DNA of 64,000 nucleotides from Nitrospinota bacterium (GTDB taxonomy: Bacteria > Nitrospinota > Nitrospinia > Nitrospinales > VA-1): assembly GCA_027619975.1 (NCBI GenBank), contig JAQCGX010000001.1:62001-126000 (forward strand). The letters run 5' to 3'. This document shows positions 25,716 to 35,110 of the stretch, one piece after another (position 1 is the first letter of the stretch; each line of letters starts with the position of its first letter). Under the pieces are notes generated by a model that made no database searches, was not told where the DNA came from, and worked only from the letters and a program-made list of their open reading frames with translations. Made by a program: the position numbers and the translations under genes.

Positions 25716-26915
25716 ATGGCATCTACCGGAAAACCTAAGCGGGCCGCCTATTTCGATTGCTACTCCGGTATCAGCGGCGACATGATCCTGGGCGCTCTGG
25801 TGGATCTGGGCGTGGATTTGAAAATGATCCGCGAGGGCTTGAAGTCACTCGGTTTGTCTAAAGGATACGAAATCAAGTCCCGGATCGTCCAGCGGGGCCT
25901 CATCAGCGGCACCAAGGTTGATGTGGTGTTAAAACCCATCAAACGCCCGCACGGAAGACATTTTTCAACCATCAAAGAGCTCATTCAGAAATCGGAATTG
26001 CCCGCAAAGGTCAAATCCGACGCTATCGAAATATTCAGGCGCATCGCCAAGTCCGAAGCCAAGGTTCATCATACGAGCATGGAAAAGGTCCACTTTCATG
26101 AAGTGGGGGCGGAGGATTCCATCGTCGATATCGTCGGTGGCGTATTGGGCATGGAACTTTTGAACGTAGAGCGGGTATTTTCCTCGCCGTTGAATGTGGG
26201 TGAAGGCGTTGTCGAATGTGCACACGGAACCCTGCCGGTTCCGGCGCCTGCGACCCTCAACCTGCTGGAAGGCATCCCCTGTTTTTCTACCGGAATCCAA
26301 AAAGAACTGACCACGCCTACAGGCGCGGCAATGATCGGGTTCTTCGCGGAAAAATTTCAACCGCTCCCAAAAATGACAATCTTGAAAACCGGCTACGGCG
26401 CCGGGGATCACGTCATCGAAAACTCGCCCAATATGCTGAGGATCATTCTGGGTGAGATAGAGGAAGCAGGTGAGACCGAGTCCATGATGATGGTGGAAAC
26501 CAATATCGACGACATGAACCCGGAATTTTATGACCACGTCATGGACATGCTGTTCAAAGCCGGAGCGGTGGATGTTACCTTCACCCCTGTCAGCATGAAA
26601 AAGAATCGCCCGGCTACGAAACTCTCGGTCCTGGTTGCGCCGGAGAAAAGAGAACAAATATCTAAAATCATCCTGTCGGAAACGTCTACCTTTGGCGTGC
26701 GTTATTTTGAAGTGAACCGCACAACCCTGGACCGGGAAATTGAAATGGTGCAGACTCCTTATGGCCCGGTCAAGGTGAAAGTAGGTTCATTGGATGGTGT
26801 CCTCCTGAAAATTTCTCCTGAGTACGAAGATTGTAAAAAAATTGCCCGCAAGGAAAAACTCCCCATCAAAAAAGTTTATGAAGAGGTTCTAAGGTTGGCG
26901 CACAGTCGATTGTAA
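25716..26915 (+). CDS. larC: Nickel pincer cofactor biosynthesis protein LarC
   Basis: A 399-residue protein from ATG 25716; the frame is open to 25662 inside the upstream gene, so the later ATG is chosen. The N-terminus AYFDCYSGISGDMILGALVDLG is diagnostic of LarC (DUF111). MEKVHFHEVGAEDSIVDIVG and TPTGAAMI follow, and the C-terminal part carries VETNIDDMNPEFYDHVMD. LarC is a CTP-dependent nickel insertase that finishes the nickel-pincer nucleotide of lactate racemase and related enzymes. Here LarC1 and LarC2 form one continuous frame, whereas lactobacilli need programmed frameshifting. larE is at 52347-53198; larB is not in the window. Confidence 0.93.
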   Translation: MASTGKPKRAAYFDCYSGISGDMILGALVDLGVDLKMIREGLKSLGLSKGYEIKSRIVQRGLISGTKVDVVLKPIKRPHGRHFSTIKELIQKSELPAKVKSDAIEIFRRIAKSEAKVHHTSMEKVHFHEVGAEDSIVDIVGGVLGMELLNVERVFSSPLNVGEGVVECAHGTLPVPAPATLNLLEGIPCFSTGIQKELTTPTGAAMIGFFAEKFQPLPKMTILKTGYGAGDHVIENSPNMLRIILGEIEEAGETESMMMVETNIDDMNPEFYDHVMDMLFKAGAVDVTFTPVSMKKNRPATKLSVLVAPEKREQISKIILSETSTFGVRYFEVNRTTLDREIEMVQTPYGPVKVKVGSLDGVLLKISPEYEDCKKIARKEKLPIKKVYEEVLRLAHSRL

Positions 26916-27290
26916 TAAATATTCGACTGGCTTTGTCGAAATATATTTTAAGTCTTGTCATAAAAACACAATTCAAAGCGTCAAAATTTTCACGATCTCT
27001 TGGTAGTTTGACATGTCCGCCCTCCGCCTTTTAGCAATTCCTTAAAAAATTTAGCGATTTTATTCCGAATTCTTAAAATAAAACCATTCCTCCAAAAAGC
27101 AGCCATTGAGTGCCCCCCCCCAGTCTTAAGCGGTTATCGCCCTGCCTTAAATTGAACCTAATTTAAAAGTGGATAATTTTTGTGTGGAAAACCACACAAA
27201 TAAGAACGCATATTGCTAGTAGGTTACCTGTAGGCAAAGAACATCAAAAAATTCTACCTGTTGCTTGATCTATCTGCTCGCGAGGATTTG
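26916..27290. other. Intergenic region upstream of the exopolysaccharide locus
   Basis: A 375-base A/T-rich region. Near its left end ATTCGAC and GTCGAAAT form a weak hairpin followed by ATATATTTT (about 26930-26950), possibly ending the larC transcript. A run of nine C is at about 27113-27121. The promoter for the exopolysaccharide genes should lie near the right end, but no clear consensus is seen. Confidence 0.4.
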
Positions 27291-28928
27291 ATGTTTCAAA
27301 AAAAAGAAAATACCAGGTCTTCCCCAAGTTTTAAAGGGGAAGAGAGAAGCTTTCGCCGCAAGTCGGTGAAGGCCGGTTTATTGTTTTCTGATTTGAAACC
27401 CTTCTGCAAAGAGAAAAAACTTCGGGCCGATCTGATTGATATCGGTTACGGAGGCGCCCGAATATCTACGCCCACGCCACTGAAAAAAGGAACGTGGATC
27501 CACCCCCTCACCTATGACGATTCCGCCAAAGACAATCGTTCGGGCTCTCTTCTTAAATCAGCCTGGAATGACAAGGCTAAAGTGGTTTGGGAGAAGGTCC
27601 ATGCATCGAATAAGGAATCCACAAAGACAAATTATACCTACGGATTGGAATTTGCCAACGATAGGAAGGAAATTATAAAATACAGGTTTTTCAAGTTCCT
27701 TCCCAAACTGGTAACCCTTTTTCTTGTTTTAGGCACCCTCAATGTTTTGTATTTGAAATGGTTCAATGTTTTTTATTTTTGGTATCAACCGGTTTTAAAT
27801 GTTTACAGCATAATCATCTCCGTTTATATCCTTTCCCGATTTATATTTTCCGCATTCTACCGACCTCCTGAAGACAAAAACCACTTTCCGACGATCACTG
27901 TGGTGATTGCCTGTAAAAATGAAGAAGAATCCATTCGCCGCACCATTGACTGTGTGTATCGGTCGGATTACCCCAGTGACCGTCTTGAGGTGATCGCGGT
28001 GAATGATGGGTCTACCGACGATACCCTAAAGGAAATGAGTCAGTCGGCTCGGGAGCATCCTTCATTAAAAGTCGTCAACTTTAAAGCAAACCAGGGCAAG
28101 CGGCAGGGCATGGCCATCGGCGCCCGCATGGCGAAAGGCGAGATTCTGGTATACATCGATTCGGACAGTTTTGTCCGGCCGGATGGCCTGTATAAAATCG
28201 TGCAGGGATTTTATGACTCGGCAGTCGGAGCGGTTTGCGGGCACGCCAATGTGACCAACGCCAGAGTCAATGCGCTGACCAAGATGCAGGAAGTCCGTTA
28301 CTTTGTCGCCTTCCACGTGATCAAGGCGGCGGAATCGCTTTTTTCAACCGTGTCCTGTTGTTCGGGATGCTTCGCGGCCTACCGGCGCAAATACGTGATG
28401 GACATCCTCGATCCGTGGTTGAATCAGAAATTCCTCGGCATTCCAGCCACTTTTGGAGATGACCGCAGTCTGACCAATTTTATGCTCAGGAAATACCGGG
28501 TGATTTATCATGCCGAGGCGGTGTGCACCACTCTCGTTCCGGAAAAATATGGAGTATTTTTTCGTCAACAACTACGCTGGAAAAAATCCTGGATTCGGGA
28601 AAGTTTTCTGGCCTGCCTTTTCATGTGGAAGAGGCATCCGGTAGCGGCTTTTTTCTTTTACTGCGGTGTGATGTTCCCGATCATCGCCCCTTTCATTGTG
28701 TTGAATGCCATTGTTCTCCCTCTTCTGGGATTTTGGCCGTTCTCCTATCTTTATATCTATGGGGCTATGTTAATGGCAGGTCTTTACAGTCTCGTTTACC
28801 TGGCTTTTTACCGCAACAGTTTGTGGGTTTACGGGATATCGTTTTCTGTTTTCTACATGCTGGTTCTGGTCTGGCAAACCTATTATGCCCTTTTTACCGT
28901 TCGGCAAAACCATTGGGGGACGCGGTGA
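27291..28928 (+). CDS. PilZ-fused processive glycosyltransferase (GT2, PgaC/hyaluronan-synthase-like)
   Basis: About 545 residues from ATG 27291; a TTG 10 codons upstream is an alternative. Residues about 15-135 form a PilZ-like c-di-GMP domain (SFRRKSVKAG, LIDIGYGGARIS, YGLEFAN). TM helices lead into a GT2 domain near residue 200: VVIACKNEEESI, AVNDGSTDD, a DSDS metal site, GDDRSLTNFML and the processivity motif QQLRWKKSW. C-terminal TM helices complete the membrane pore. It should polymerise a UDP-sugar (GlcNAc by analogy with PgaC) and push the chain across the inner membrane under direct c-di-GMP control. It is 3 bases upstream of the next gene. Confidence 0.88.
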   Translation: MFQKKENTRSSPSFKGEERSFRRKSVKAGLLFSDLKPFCKEKKLRADLIDIGYGGARISTPTPLKKGTWIHPLTYDDSAKDNRSGSLLKSAWNDKAKVVWEKVHASNKESTKTNYTYGLEFANDRKEIIKYRFFKFLPKLVTLFLVLGTLNVLYLKWFNVFYFWYQPVLNVYSIIISVYILSRFIFSAFYRPPEDKNHFPTITVVIACKNEEESIRRTIDCVYRSDYPSDRLEVIAVNDGSTDDTLKEMSQSAREHPSLKVVNFKANQGKRQGMAIGARMAKGEILVYIDSDSFVRPDGLYKIVQGFYDSAVGAVCGHANVTNARVNALTKMQEVRYFVAFHVIKAAESLFSTVSCCSGCFAAYRRKYVMDILDPWLNQKFLGIPATFGDDRSLTNFMLRKYRVIYHAEAVCTTLVPEKYGVFFRQQLRWKKSWIRESFLACLFMWKRHPVAAFFFYCGVMFPIIAPFIVLNAIVLPLLGFWPFSYLYIYGAMLMAGLYSLVYLAFYRNSLWVYGISFSVFYMLVLVWQTYYALFTVRQNHWGTR

Positions 28929-28931
28929 ATC

Positions 28932-30920
28932 ATGAGTGATCACAAAGAGGCTTACGCGTCCCGAACTTTTAAAAGGGATAAATATGCATGGGCCTTTCTG
29001 ATTTTATTTGTTCTGGTTTTTTTTCTGACAACCGGGGGATGGAGAGAAACCGATCGAATTATCTTCCGCTCATGGGAAGAGCCGGTATCGAACCAGGCCA
29101 CTTTGACGGTTCTGGAATTTGACCGGGTGGTTTGGAAAGAAAACGAAGGGCATGTTCATCAGGACCAGTTGCGCAAACAGTTGAATGCTCTTGCTGAAGA
29201 TGGTTTCGAAGCGGTTTCGATAAGGGATGTTTTTAACTTTTATTACAAAGGTGACAAGTTACCGGAAAAATCAATTCTTCTGATTTTTGCAAATGGTTAT
29301 TTGGAAACCTATTCGGTGGTTGATCCAGTTTTGAAGCAAATGCATTGGCCTGCGGTGGTATCTCTGATCACGGACCCGATCGTTCGACGGGAAACATTTT
29401 TCCTGTACTGGGACCGATTGCGACAAATGGTGGATAGCGGTATTTGGGACATTATTGCAGGAGGACACTTCAGCCCCAAAGGGATGACGAATGCCAGTAA
29501 ATTAATGGACGGGTTTTACACTCGCAAGGTTGGGATTACAAAGGATGAACGGGAGGCAATCGATCGCGAAAATTCCGCAAGTATTCTTCAGGATTATAAA
29601 GTCAGCCATGACTTGATTGAAGAAAATATTTCTGGATATAAAACTCTGGCTCATTCTCATAGGTATTTAAAAAATGCTAATTTGGGCTATTTAAGCAGTG
29701 CGCCTTTGAAACAATTATTTAAATTGGGATTTGTGGATAGTTTTGTCGGAGTCAACAGGGAAAAATCCGATCCGTATCGACTGCGACGGCTCAGAGTCCA
29801 ACCCGGCTGGCAACCGGAAACCCTCCTTGCAGTGACGAATAAAGCCATTCACGCAACGGCTATATCAGAGCAGAGAGCAACTGAGGAAGATTCTGCCTGG
29901 TTTACCAGCGAGGGGGAGTTGGTGGAAACATCAGGCCACTCAAATATTTTATCTAGCAAAAAATTAAGTGTTGTCCGCAACCAGAGCGTAGATCCAGAAA
30001 CCTATCTTCACGGGTTTCCCGGAACGTCGATCTTTCTTCCAGGGGGAAATAGTGCGGACAATTGGATTTTAGACGTCAATTTCCGCCTGAATCGCGGTGA
30101 GTTCTGGATTCGACAAAACTCTATTGAGCAAGGAGAGGAATGGCGATTGGGTGGCAATGAAAATAACCTCAATTTGCAATATCGAGTGGCTCACGGCAAA
30201 TACGAAAATCTTGCCAGTTCCAGAGCAGGATTTCCTCTGGAAGTGTGGCAGCATGTGCGACTCATCAGACGAGGGCAAGGGGTTATTGTCAATTTGAATG
30301 GCGAGAGGTTGTGGAATTTGCCCGTTCATTTGCGGTCCGCTTTAAAGGGAGATATTGCGCTTCAGGTTTGGTCTGGGGACGGTGAAGGCGCCTTGAAATT
30401 GAAGAATGCCAAGGTCTCATTTTTCCCCCATGACATTCGCTGGTTGGAAGAGTACCCGCAAGAAATGGACGTTCAGCGCCTCATCCAAGACGCGGAGCGG
30501 GTTTCAGGAGTGACAACGGTCACGCATGTGATTCAAGGGGACCGATTGCAATCGGTTCCTTATGATAAAGACTTGTTCCAAATCATTGCTCACAGATATA
30601 GCTGGGATTTTATTCCGACTGTAAGCCTCCTGTCTGAGAAAAAAACATCGAAACATGAAGACGCGAGTTTCGGTTATTTGTGGATGTCTGAAATCCAGAC
30701 TTTGGTGAAACAAAACCAATGGACTCACGTGCACCTGGATTTGAGTAAACAGACCACTGAAATGAAACCGGAGGGGTCTGTCCGTTTTTCGGAGTTAAAG
30801 GCGGAACTGGAAAACATGGATTGTCAGTTGCTGGTAACTGCCAGAGGCAGGTCGGATATCGGGCAATCAATTGAAGATTCAACTGAAACGTTGTCGAGCG
30901 ATCGTCTGAGTACGTTGTGA
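28932..30920 (+). CDS. Membrane-anchored pseudo-deacetylase with LamG-like domain
   Basis: A 662-residue protein with one N-terminal TM helix (YAWAFLILFVLVFFLTTGGW). Residues about 50-200 follow the PgaB/NodB fold (LNALAEDGFEAVSIRDVF, KSILLIFANGYLETYSVVD, AVVSLITD). The catalytic TFDDG motif is replaced by IFANGY and no H-x3-H metal site is visible, so it is probably inactive. Residues about 350-510 resemble a LamG/concanavalin sugar-binding sandwich (FRLNRGEFWIRQN, WQHVRLIRRGQG). The C-terminal 150 residues may be a partial TIM-barrel. It probably binds or guides polymer in the periplasm. Its stop overlaps the next start by 4 bases. Confidence 0.65.
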   Translation: MSDHKEAYASRTFKRDKYAWAFLILFVLVFFLTTGGWRETDRIIFRSWEEPVSNQATLTVLEFDRVVWKENEGHVHQDQLRKQLNALAEDGFEAVSIRDVFNFYYKGDKLPEKSILLIFANGYLETYSVVDPVLKQMHWPAVVSLITDPIVRRETFFLYWDRLRQMVDSGIWDIIAGGHFSPKGMTNASKLMDGFYTRKVGITKDEREAIDRENSASILQDYKVSHDLIEENISGYKTLAHSHRYLKNANLGYLSSAPLKQLFKLGFVDSFVGVNREKSDPYRLRRLRVQPGWQPETLLAVTNKAIHATAISEQRATEEDSAWFTSEGELVETSGHSNILSSKKLSVVRNQSVDPETYLHGFPGTSIFLPGGNSADNWILDVNFRLNRGEFWIRQNSIEQGEEWRLGGNENNLNLQYRVAHGKYENLASSRAGFPLEVWQHVRLIRRGQGVIVNLNGERLWNLPVHLRSALKGDIALQVWSGDGEGALKLKNAKVSFFPHDIRWLEEYPQEMDVQRLIQDAERVSGVTTVTHVIQGDRLQSVPYDKDLFQIIAHRYSWDFIPTVSLLSEKKTSKHEDASFGYLWMSEIQTLVKQNQWTHVHLDLSKQTTEMKPEGSVRFSELKAELENMDCQLLVTARGRSDIGQSIEDSTETLSSDRLSTL

Positions 30921-33900
30921 TTCTATTTAAAGAAGGTTCTGTGAATGTAAGGATGTTGTGCTGTGTGGCAACACTTTGCGTTTTTAAATTAGCTTTTATC
31001 CCTCAGATTGTTTTTGCCGGGAGTGAAGGGCAGGATGCCCTGGATCAGGGAACACAACTTTACAAGAGGGGCGAATATCAGGAAGCCATAGCCTCCTTTA
31101 AAAAAGCAACCGCTATTGATCCGGGGATCATCAAGGCCTGGGAGAATTTAGGTTGGGCTTATTACAAGTCGGGTGAGACAAATAAGGCTCTGCAGACTTG
31201 GGAAACCATCCTTAAAGTGCAACCGGACAATCAGGACATTCGTAGGGCCGTTGGAATTTTGTTAATGGAAACCAATCAATGGCGGCGTGCCATCCCTCAT
31301 CTGACCGCAAGCCTGAAATCAGACCCGAATCAAAACCTCGTTCGCTTGCGTTTGGGAAAAGCCCATCAAGAAATTGGCCAAACGCGCCGCGCTGTGGGTC
31401 TTTTCAAACAGGCATTAAAAATACAGCCAGATAGTTTGGAGGCTCTTGCCCATCTAACTGATAGCTATGAAAAATCAGGTCAACGGGACTTGACGGTTTC
31501 ATTATTTAAATTTTTTTTAGCGTCGTACTCCGGTTCCCTCAACGATGAAACAAGAGAATGGGTTGCCGTTAAATTGTCCAGCCTGTTTGCCCGTCAGGGA
31601 GACGAACTGTATAGAAGAAGCCGGTTCAAACAAGCTGAAGCGGCCTACAAACAAGCTTTGAACTGGAAACCGGGAAGTAAAACCATCCTGCAGAATCTGG
31701 GGTGGGCCATGGAAGAACAAGAAAAATACGATGAAGCGGTGAAAGCATGGCTCAAAATGGTGGACCTCGGTTATACAGGGTTTCAATTATTCCACCAGAT
31801 TGCGAATGCCTATTACCATTCCGGAAAGATGGAGCAGGCGGAAATTTGGTATCAGAACACGGCGGGGATAGACCCCTCCAACCAGAATGTGCAGTTGCGG
31901 TTGTTTGAACTGGCATTGGGAAAAAATGAAATCCCGCCTGCGCTAACGGCATTGCATCAGGCGGTTGCTTTTCATCCGATGGATCAAAACTGGCTCCTTT
32001 CGGTCACCAATCATTTCATTCGAAATAGTAGCATTGACCAGGGCCTTGAGTTTTTTCATCATCAGCTTTCCATTTCCTCAAATTCTAAAACCACGAACCG
32101 GGTTTTAGGGCGAATGTATGCCAAAAAGGGCGCCCTCGAGCGAGAACTTGGAAATGGTGAAAGGGCAATGTGGAATTATGAACAAGCAATTTTGCTCGAT
32201 GAGAAGAATGCCTCTGCCTATAGGGATTTAGGATGGCTCTATCAGAGTGCAGACCAAAGGGGTGAAAGCGAAAGGGTATGGCAACAGTATCATGAAAAAA
32301 ATCCAGATAAAGCGGAACCCTATAATTTATTGGCGCGATTGTATTTGAATCAGGGAGAGTATGACAAGTCTCTGGTAGAGCTCCAAAAGAGTTTGCAGAT
32401 TCACCCGGATCAGCGAGACCCGCAATTATTGCAGGCCAAGGCATTGTATTGGAGTAAGAAATATCCAGAAGCGATGGAAGTCGTGAATCGCATTGTTCAG
32501 GAATACCACAATCACCTCCCCATTCAGTATTTTTATGGAGAGGTATTGATGCGGCAAAAGGACTTCAAGAAGGGACAGGTTCAATGGAGGAAAGTGTTGG
32601 ACATGGGATCAATCGCTCCCAGAGCTCATTTTTATTGGATAAAATCATTGTACGAAGTTGGGGAGTATGAGACAGCTGTCAAGGAAGCGCAAAAATTCCT
32701 CAATCACCACCAACCTTACAGGCCGGTGATTAAACTTTTAGTGGACGATGCCTTGTTCCGTCAGGACAAAGAGCAGGCGGTTTTCTGGTACGAAACATTA
32801 TTGAAAAACTTTGGAAACCATCCGGGCGAATGGCTGGAACTGGCAAAACTGCTTATAGATCTGGATCGTTTCTCTCAGGCAAATGAAACTTTGAAGAAAG
32901 CTGAAAGAATATTTCCCGGTGATGTGGATATTCAACTTGGCATAGGGGATTTGCAGTCCAGGGAAGATGAGCACGAAGACGCACTGAAAATTTTTAGAAT
33001 CATCAGCAAAAAATACCCTGATAACCGGAGAGCCTATCTCGGAACCTTTCGCGCTTTAAAAGCGCTTGGACACTTGGAGGAAGCGATTCAACATCTGCAA
33101 TCCAACCAACATATTTTTCTAAAAGATTATGAAGTGAATCTGGAAACGGGAAACATGAGGGTTGCGAAGAAAGATTCAGACGGGGCAACAAACTATTATT
33201 CCCGTGTGGCAGACCCAATAAAACCTGGGAAATATATTCCAATTCTGCTTTATCACGGGTTGAGCGACCATCCCCGGAGCCGCAACTTATGGGTACAACG
33301 TTTCGACCAACAATTAAAAGCCTTGGCCGATGCAGGCTACACACCTCTCACGGTGGCTGAATTGGGAGAGATGGTGAATCAGAAACGTTCTTTTCCTGAA
33401 AAGCCGATTTTGATTACCTTTGATGACGCTCGACGGGATGCTTTTCAACTGGGGGACCCAGTTCTAAAAAAATATGGCATGAAAGCAACCATGTTTATCC
33501 CCACAGCCAAAATTAATGCTGAGGACCCTTTCTTTTCCGATTGGAACAAGAATCGTGAATACGCGGGGTCGGGTCGGTGGGATTTTCAGGCACACGGGCA
33601 TCAGGCTCATGATCCTATTATGATCGATTTCACTGGAGCGAAGGGGAATTTTCTGACCCATTTACGTTGGTTGGATAAAAACAACAGGCAGGAAACTTCA
33701 GCTGAATTTTATGCCCGATTGGAGGGGGATTATCAGCAAAATGGTAAAATTCTAAACACTCAAATTCCTGGATTGAACGTGGTTGGTTACGCGTATCCTT
33801 TTTCAGAAGCGGGACAATCTCAGAACGGAAATGCAAAATCAGCCAGGGCGATCAATCAGGTTATTTTGGAAAAATATTTTCAATTCGGATTTATTCAGGA

Positions 33901-35110
33901 CCAGACGGGGTACAACTGGATTGAGACGGGAAATGTCAAAACTTCTTTATTACGCCGTTTCTCGGTTCCGCGGGACTGGGATGGAAAGCGGTTGATCCAG
34001 CACCTTGTTGAAACCCACCCGTCGCATAGGGCCAAGGTCGCGCTGGCAAAATCCCAGTATTGGAATGGGCAATACTCCGATGCCGGAAAAACTTTCTCTA
34101 ACCTCATTTCGCAGGAACCGGGGTTGAAAGATAAATTTCGATTCACCCTTGCCAATATTTCGTATCAAGGCGGAAACTATCAGGATTCAAAAGAGCTTCT
34201 GGAAGGCATTTCCGATCAGGAGTCTGTTCTTAATCCAAAAATAGACGCATTGGAAGAAGCCGTGGACTGGAAAACCCGGCCTCGCGTTTCAGGGGCCTTT
34301 GAATTTTTCCACGATTCCAATGACCGGGTCAATCATTCCGAGTCGGCAAAAATCTATTTTCCTCTACAGATTCCCCTGGAACTGACGCTGGAAGGCGGCA
34401 TTCTTAATTTTAAGGAAAAGGATCGGACGGATATTGATGGTGGTCAGGTGAGCGCGGGGTTTCATTGGCGAGGCTGGAAATCATTGCACCTGGAAGGATC
34501 GGTTCGTCACCGTTCCCTGTCTCAAAGGCAGGACACGCAAAACTATTGGGGTTCTGCGCAATACCGGAAAAATAACCACACGATCCGCTTCAATGGGTCG
34601 AGAAGAGACATCGATACTGTCCGGGCCCTAGAGCAGGAAATTCAGGTGAAAACATACAGCCTGGGATATCAGACACGGTTTTCTTCGGCTCTTCTGGGTC
34701 GGCTGGGAGTTTCCTACCAGGATTATGACGACGGTAATACGGGGTTTGATATCAGAGCGGGTTTGAGCTATCAATTGCCCGTTTTAATAAATTGGAAAAT
34801 TGGAGCCGATCTTTCCTTCAGGGATTCCGAGTTTGAAGCCAGGGAATATTATACTCCCGACCAGTTGTTGATCGGGGTCGTGAGGTTTCTTTATAAACGG
34901 CGGTTGAGCAAAGATGCCGAGGTCCGGGCTGAATTTGGGGTTGGCGGGGCGGATGATAAGGTGAACGGCGTTCGTTGGGTGAGTAACGGTGGATTCAATT
35001 TTGATTATTTTCTGACCCGAAAATTAAAGGCGGGTCTGGCGACACAGTTTTCCGTGGTTCCCGGTTATGACAGCGTCAATGTGCAAGCCGTCATGGGTTA
35101 CCGTTTTTAA
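30917..35110 (+). CDS. PgaA-PgaB-like fusion: TPR, NodB deacetylase and outer-membrane beta-barrel
   Basis: A 1397-residue exported protein. GTG 30917 overlaps the upstream stop; ATG 30953 directly precedes the signal peptide (LCCVATLCVFKLAFIPQIVFAG) and may be the true start. Residues about 38-760 are some 18 TPR repeats. Residues about 770-1000 are a NodB polysaccharide deacetylase with YIPILLYHG, ITFDDARRD, AHGHQAHD and YAYPFSEAG, so the active site appears intact. More TPR follows. Residues about 1115-1397 have alternating beta strands and end in Tyr-Arg-Phe, the C-terminal aromatic signal of outer-membrane barrels. It joins the deacetylation (PgaB) and export (PgaA) functions in one chain. 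The 3' end overlaps the convergent GH18 gene by 20 bases. Confidence 0.85.
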   Translation: MILFKEGSVNVRMLCCVATLCVFKLAFIPQIVFAGSEGQDALDQGTQLYKRGEYQEAIASFKKATAIDPGIIKAWENLGWAYYKSGETNKALQTWETILKVQPDNQDIRRAVGILLMETNQWRRAIPHLTASLKSDPNQNLVRLRLGKAHQEIGQTRRAVGLFKQALKIQPDSLEALAHLTDSYEKSGQRDLTVSLFKFFLASYSGSLNDETREWVAVKLSSLFARQGDELYRRSRFKQAEAAYKQALNWKPGSKTILQNLGWAMEEQEKYDEAVKAWLKMVDLGYTGFQLFHQIANAYYHSGKMEQAEIWYQNTAGIDPSNQNVQLRLFELALGKNEIPPALTALHQAVAFHPMDQNWLLSVTNHFIRNSSIDQGLEFFHHQLSISSNSKTTNRVLGRMYAKKGALERELGNGERAMWNYEQAILLDEKNASAYRDLGWLYQSADQRGESERVWQQYHEKNPDKAEPYNLLARLYLNQGEYDKSLVELQKSLQIHPDQRDPQLLQAKALYWSKKYPEAMEVVNRIVQEYHNHLPIQYFYGEVLMRQKDFKKGQVQWRKVLDMGSIAPRAHFYWIKSLYEVGEYETAVKEAQKFLNHHQPYRPVIKLLVDDALFRQDKEQAVFWYETLLKNFGNHPGEWLELAKLLIDLDRFSQANETLKKAERIFPGDVDIQLGIGDLQSREDEHEDALKIFRIISKKYPDNRRAYLGTFRALKALGHLEEAIQHLQSNQHIFLKDYEVNLETGNMRVAKKDSDGATNYYSRVADPIKPGKYIPILLYHGLSDHPRSRNLWVQRFDQQLKALADAGYTPLTVAELGEMVNQKRSFPEKPILITFDDARRDAFQLGDPVLKKYGMKATMFIPTAKINAEDPFFSDWNKNREYAGSGRWDFQAHGHQAHDPIMIDFTGAKGNFLTHLRWLDKNNRQETSAEFYARLEGDYQQNGKILNTQIPGLNVVGYAYPFSEAGQSQNGNAKSARAINQVILEKYFQFGFIQDQTGYNWIETGNVKTSLLRRFSVPRDWDGKRLIQHLVETHPSHRAKVALAKSQYWNGQYSDAGKTFSNLISQEPGLKDKFRFTLANISYQGGNYQDSKELLEGISDQESVLNPKIDALEEAVDWKTRPRVSGAFEFFHDSNDRVNHSESAKIYFPLQIPLELTLEGGILNFKEKDRTDIDGGQVSAGFHWRGWKSLHLEGSVRHRSLSQRQDTQNYWGSAQYRKNNHTIRFNGSRRDIDTVRALEQEIQVKTYSLGYQTRFSSALLGRLGVSYQDYDDGNTGFDIRAGLSYQLPVLINWKIGADLSFRDSEFEAREYYTPDQLLIGVVRFLYKRRLSKDAEVRAEFGVGGADDKVNGVRWVSNGGFNFDYFLTRKLKAGLATQFSVVPGYDSVNVQAVMGYRF

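Noticed and set aside
27113-27121. Run of nine C as a phase-variation tract for the exopolysaccharide locus
   Set aside because: It lies about 170 bases before the first start codon, outside any coding frame and not between identifiable -35 and -10 boxes. A regulatory effect cannot be supported from one sequence.
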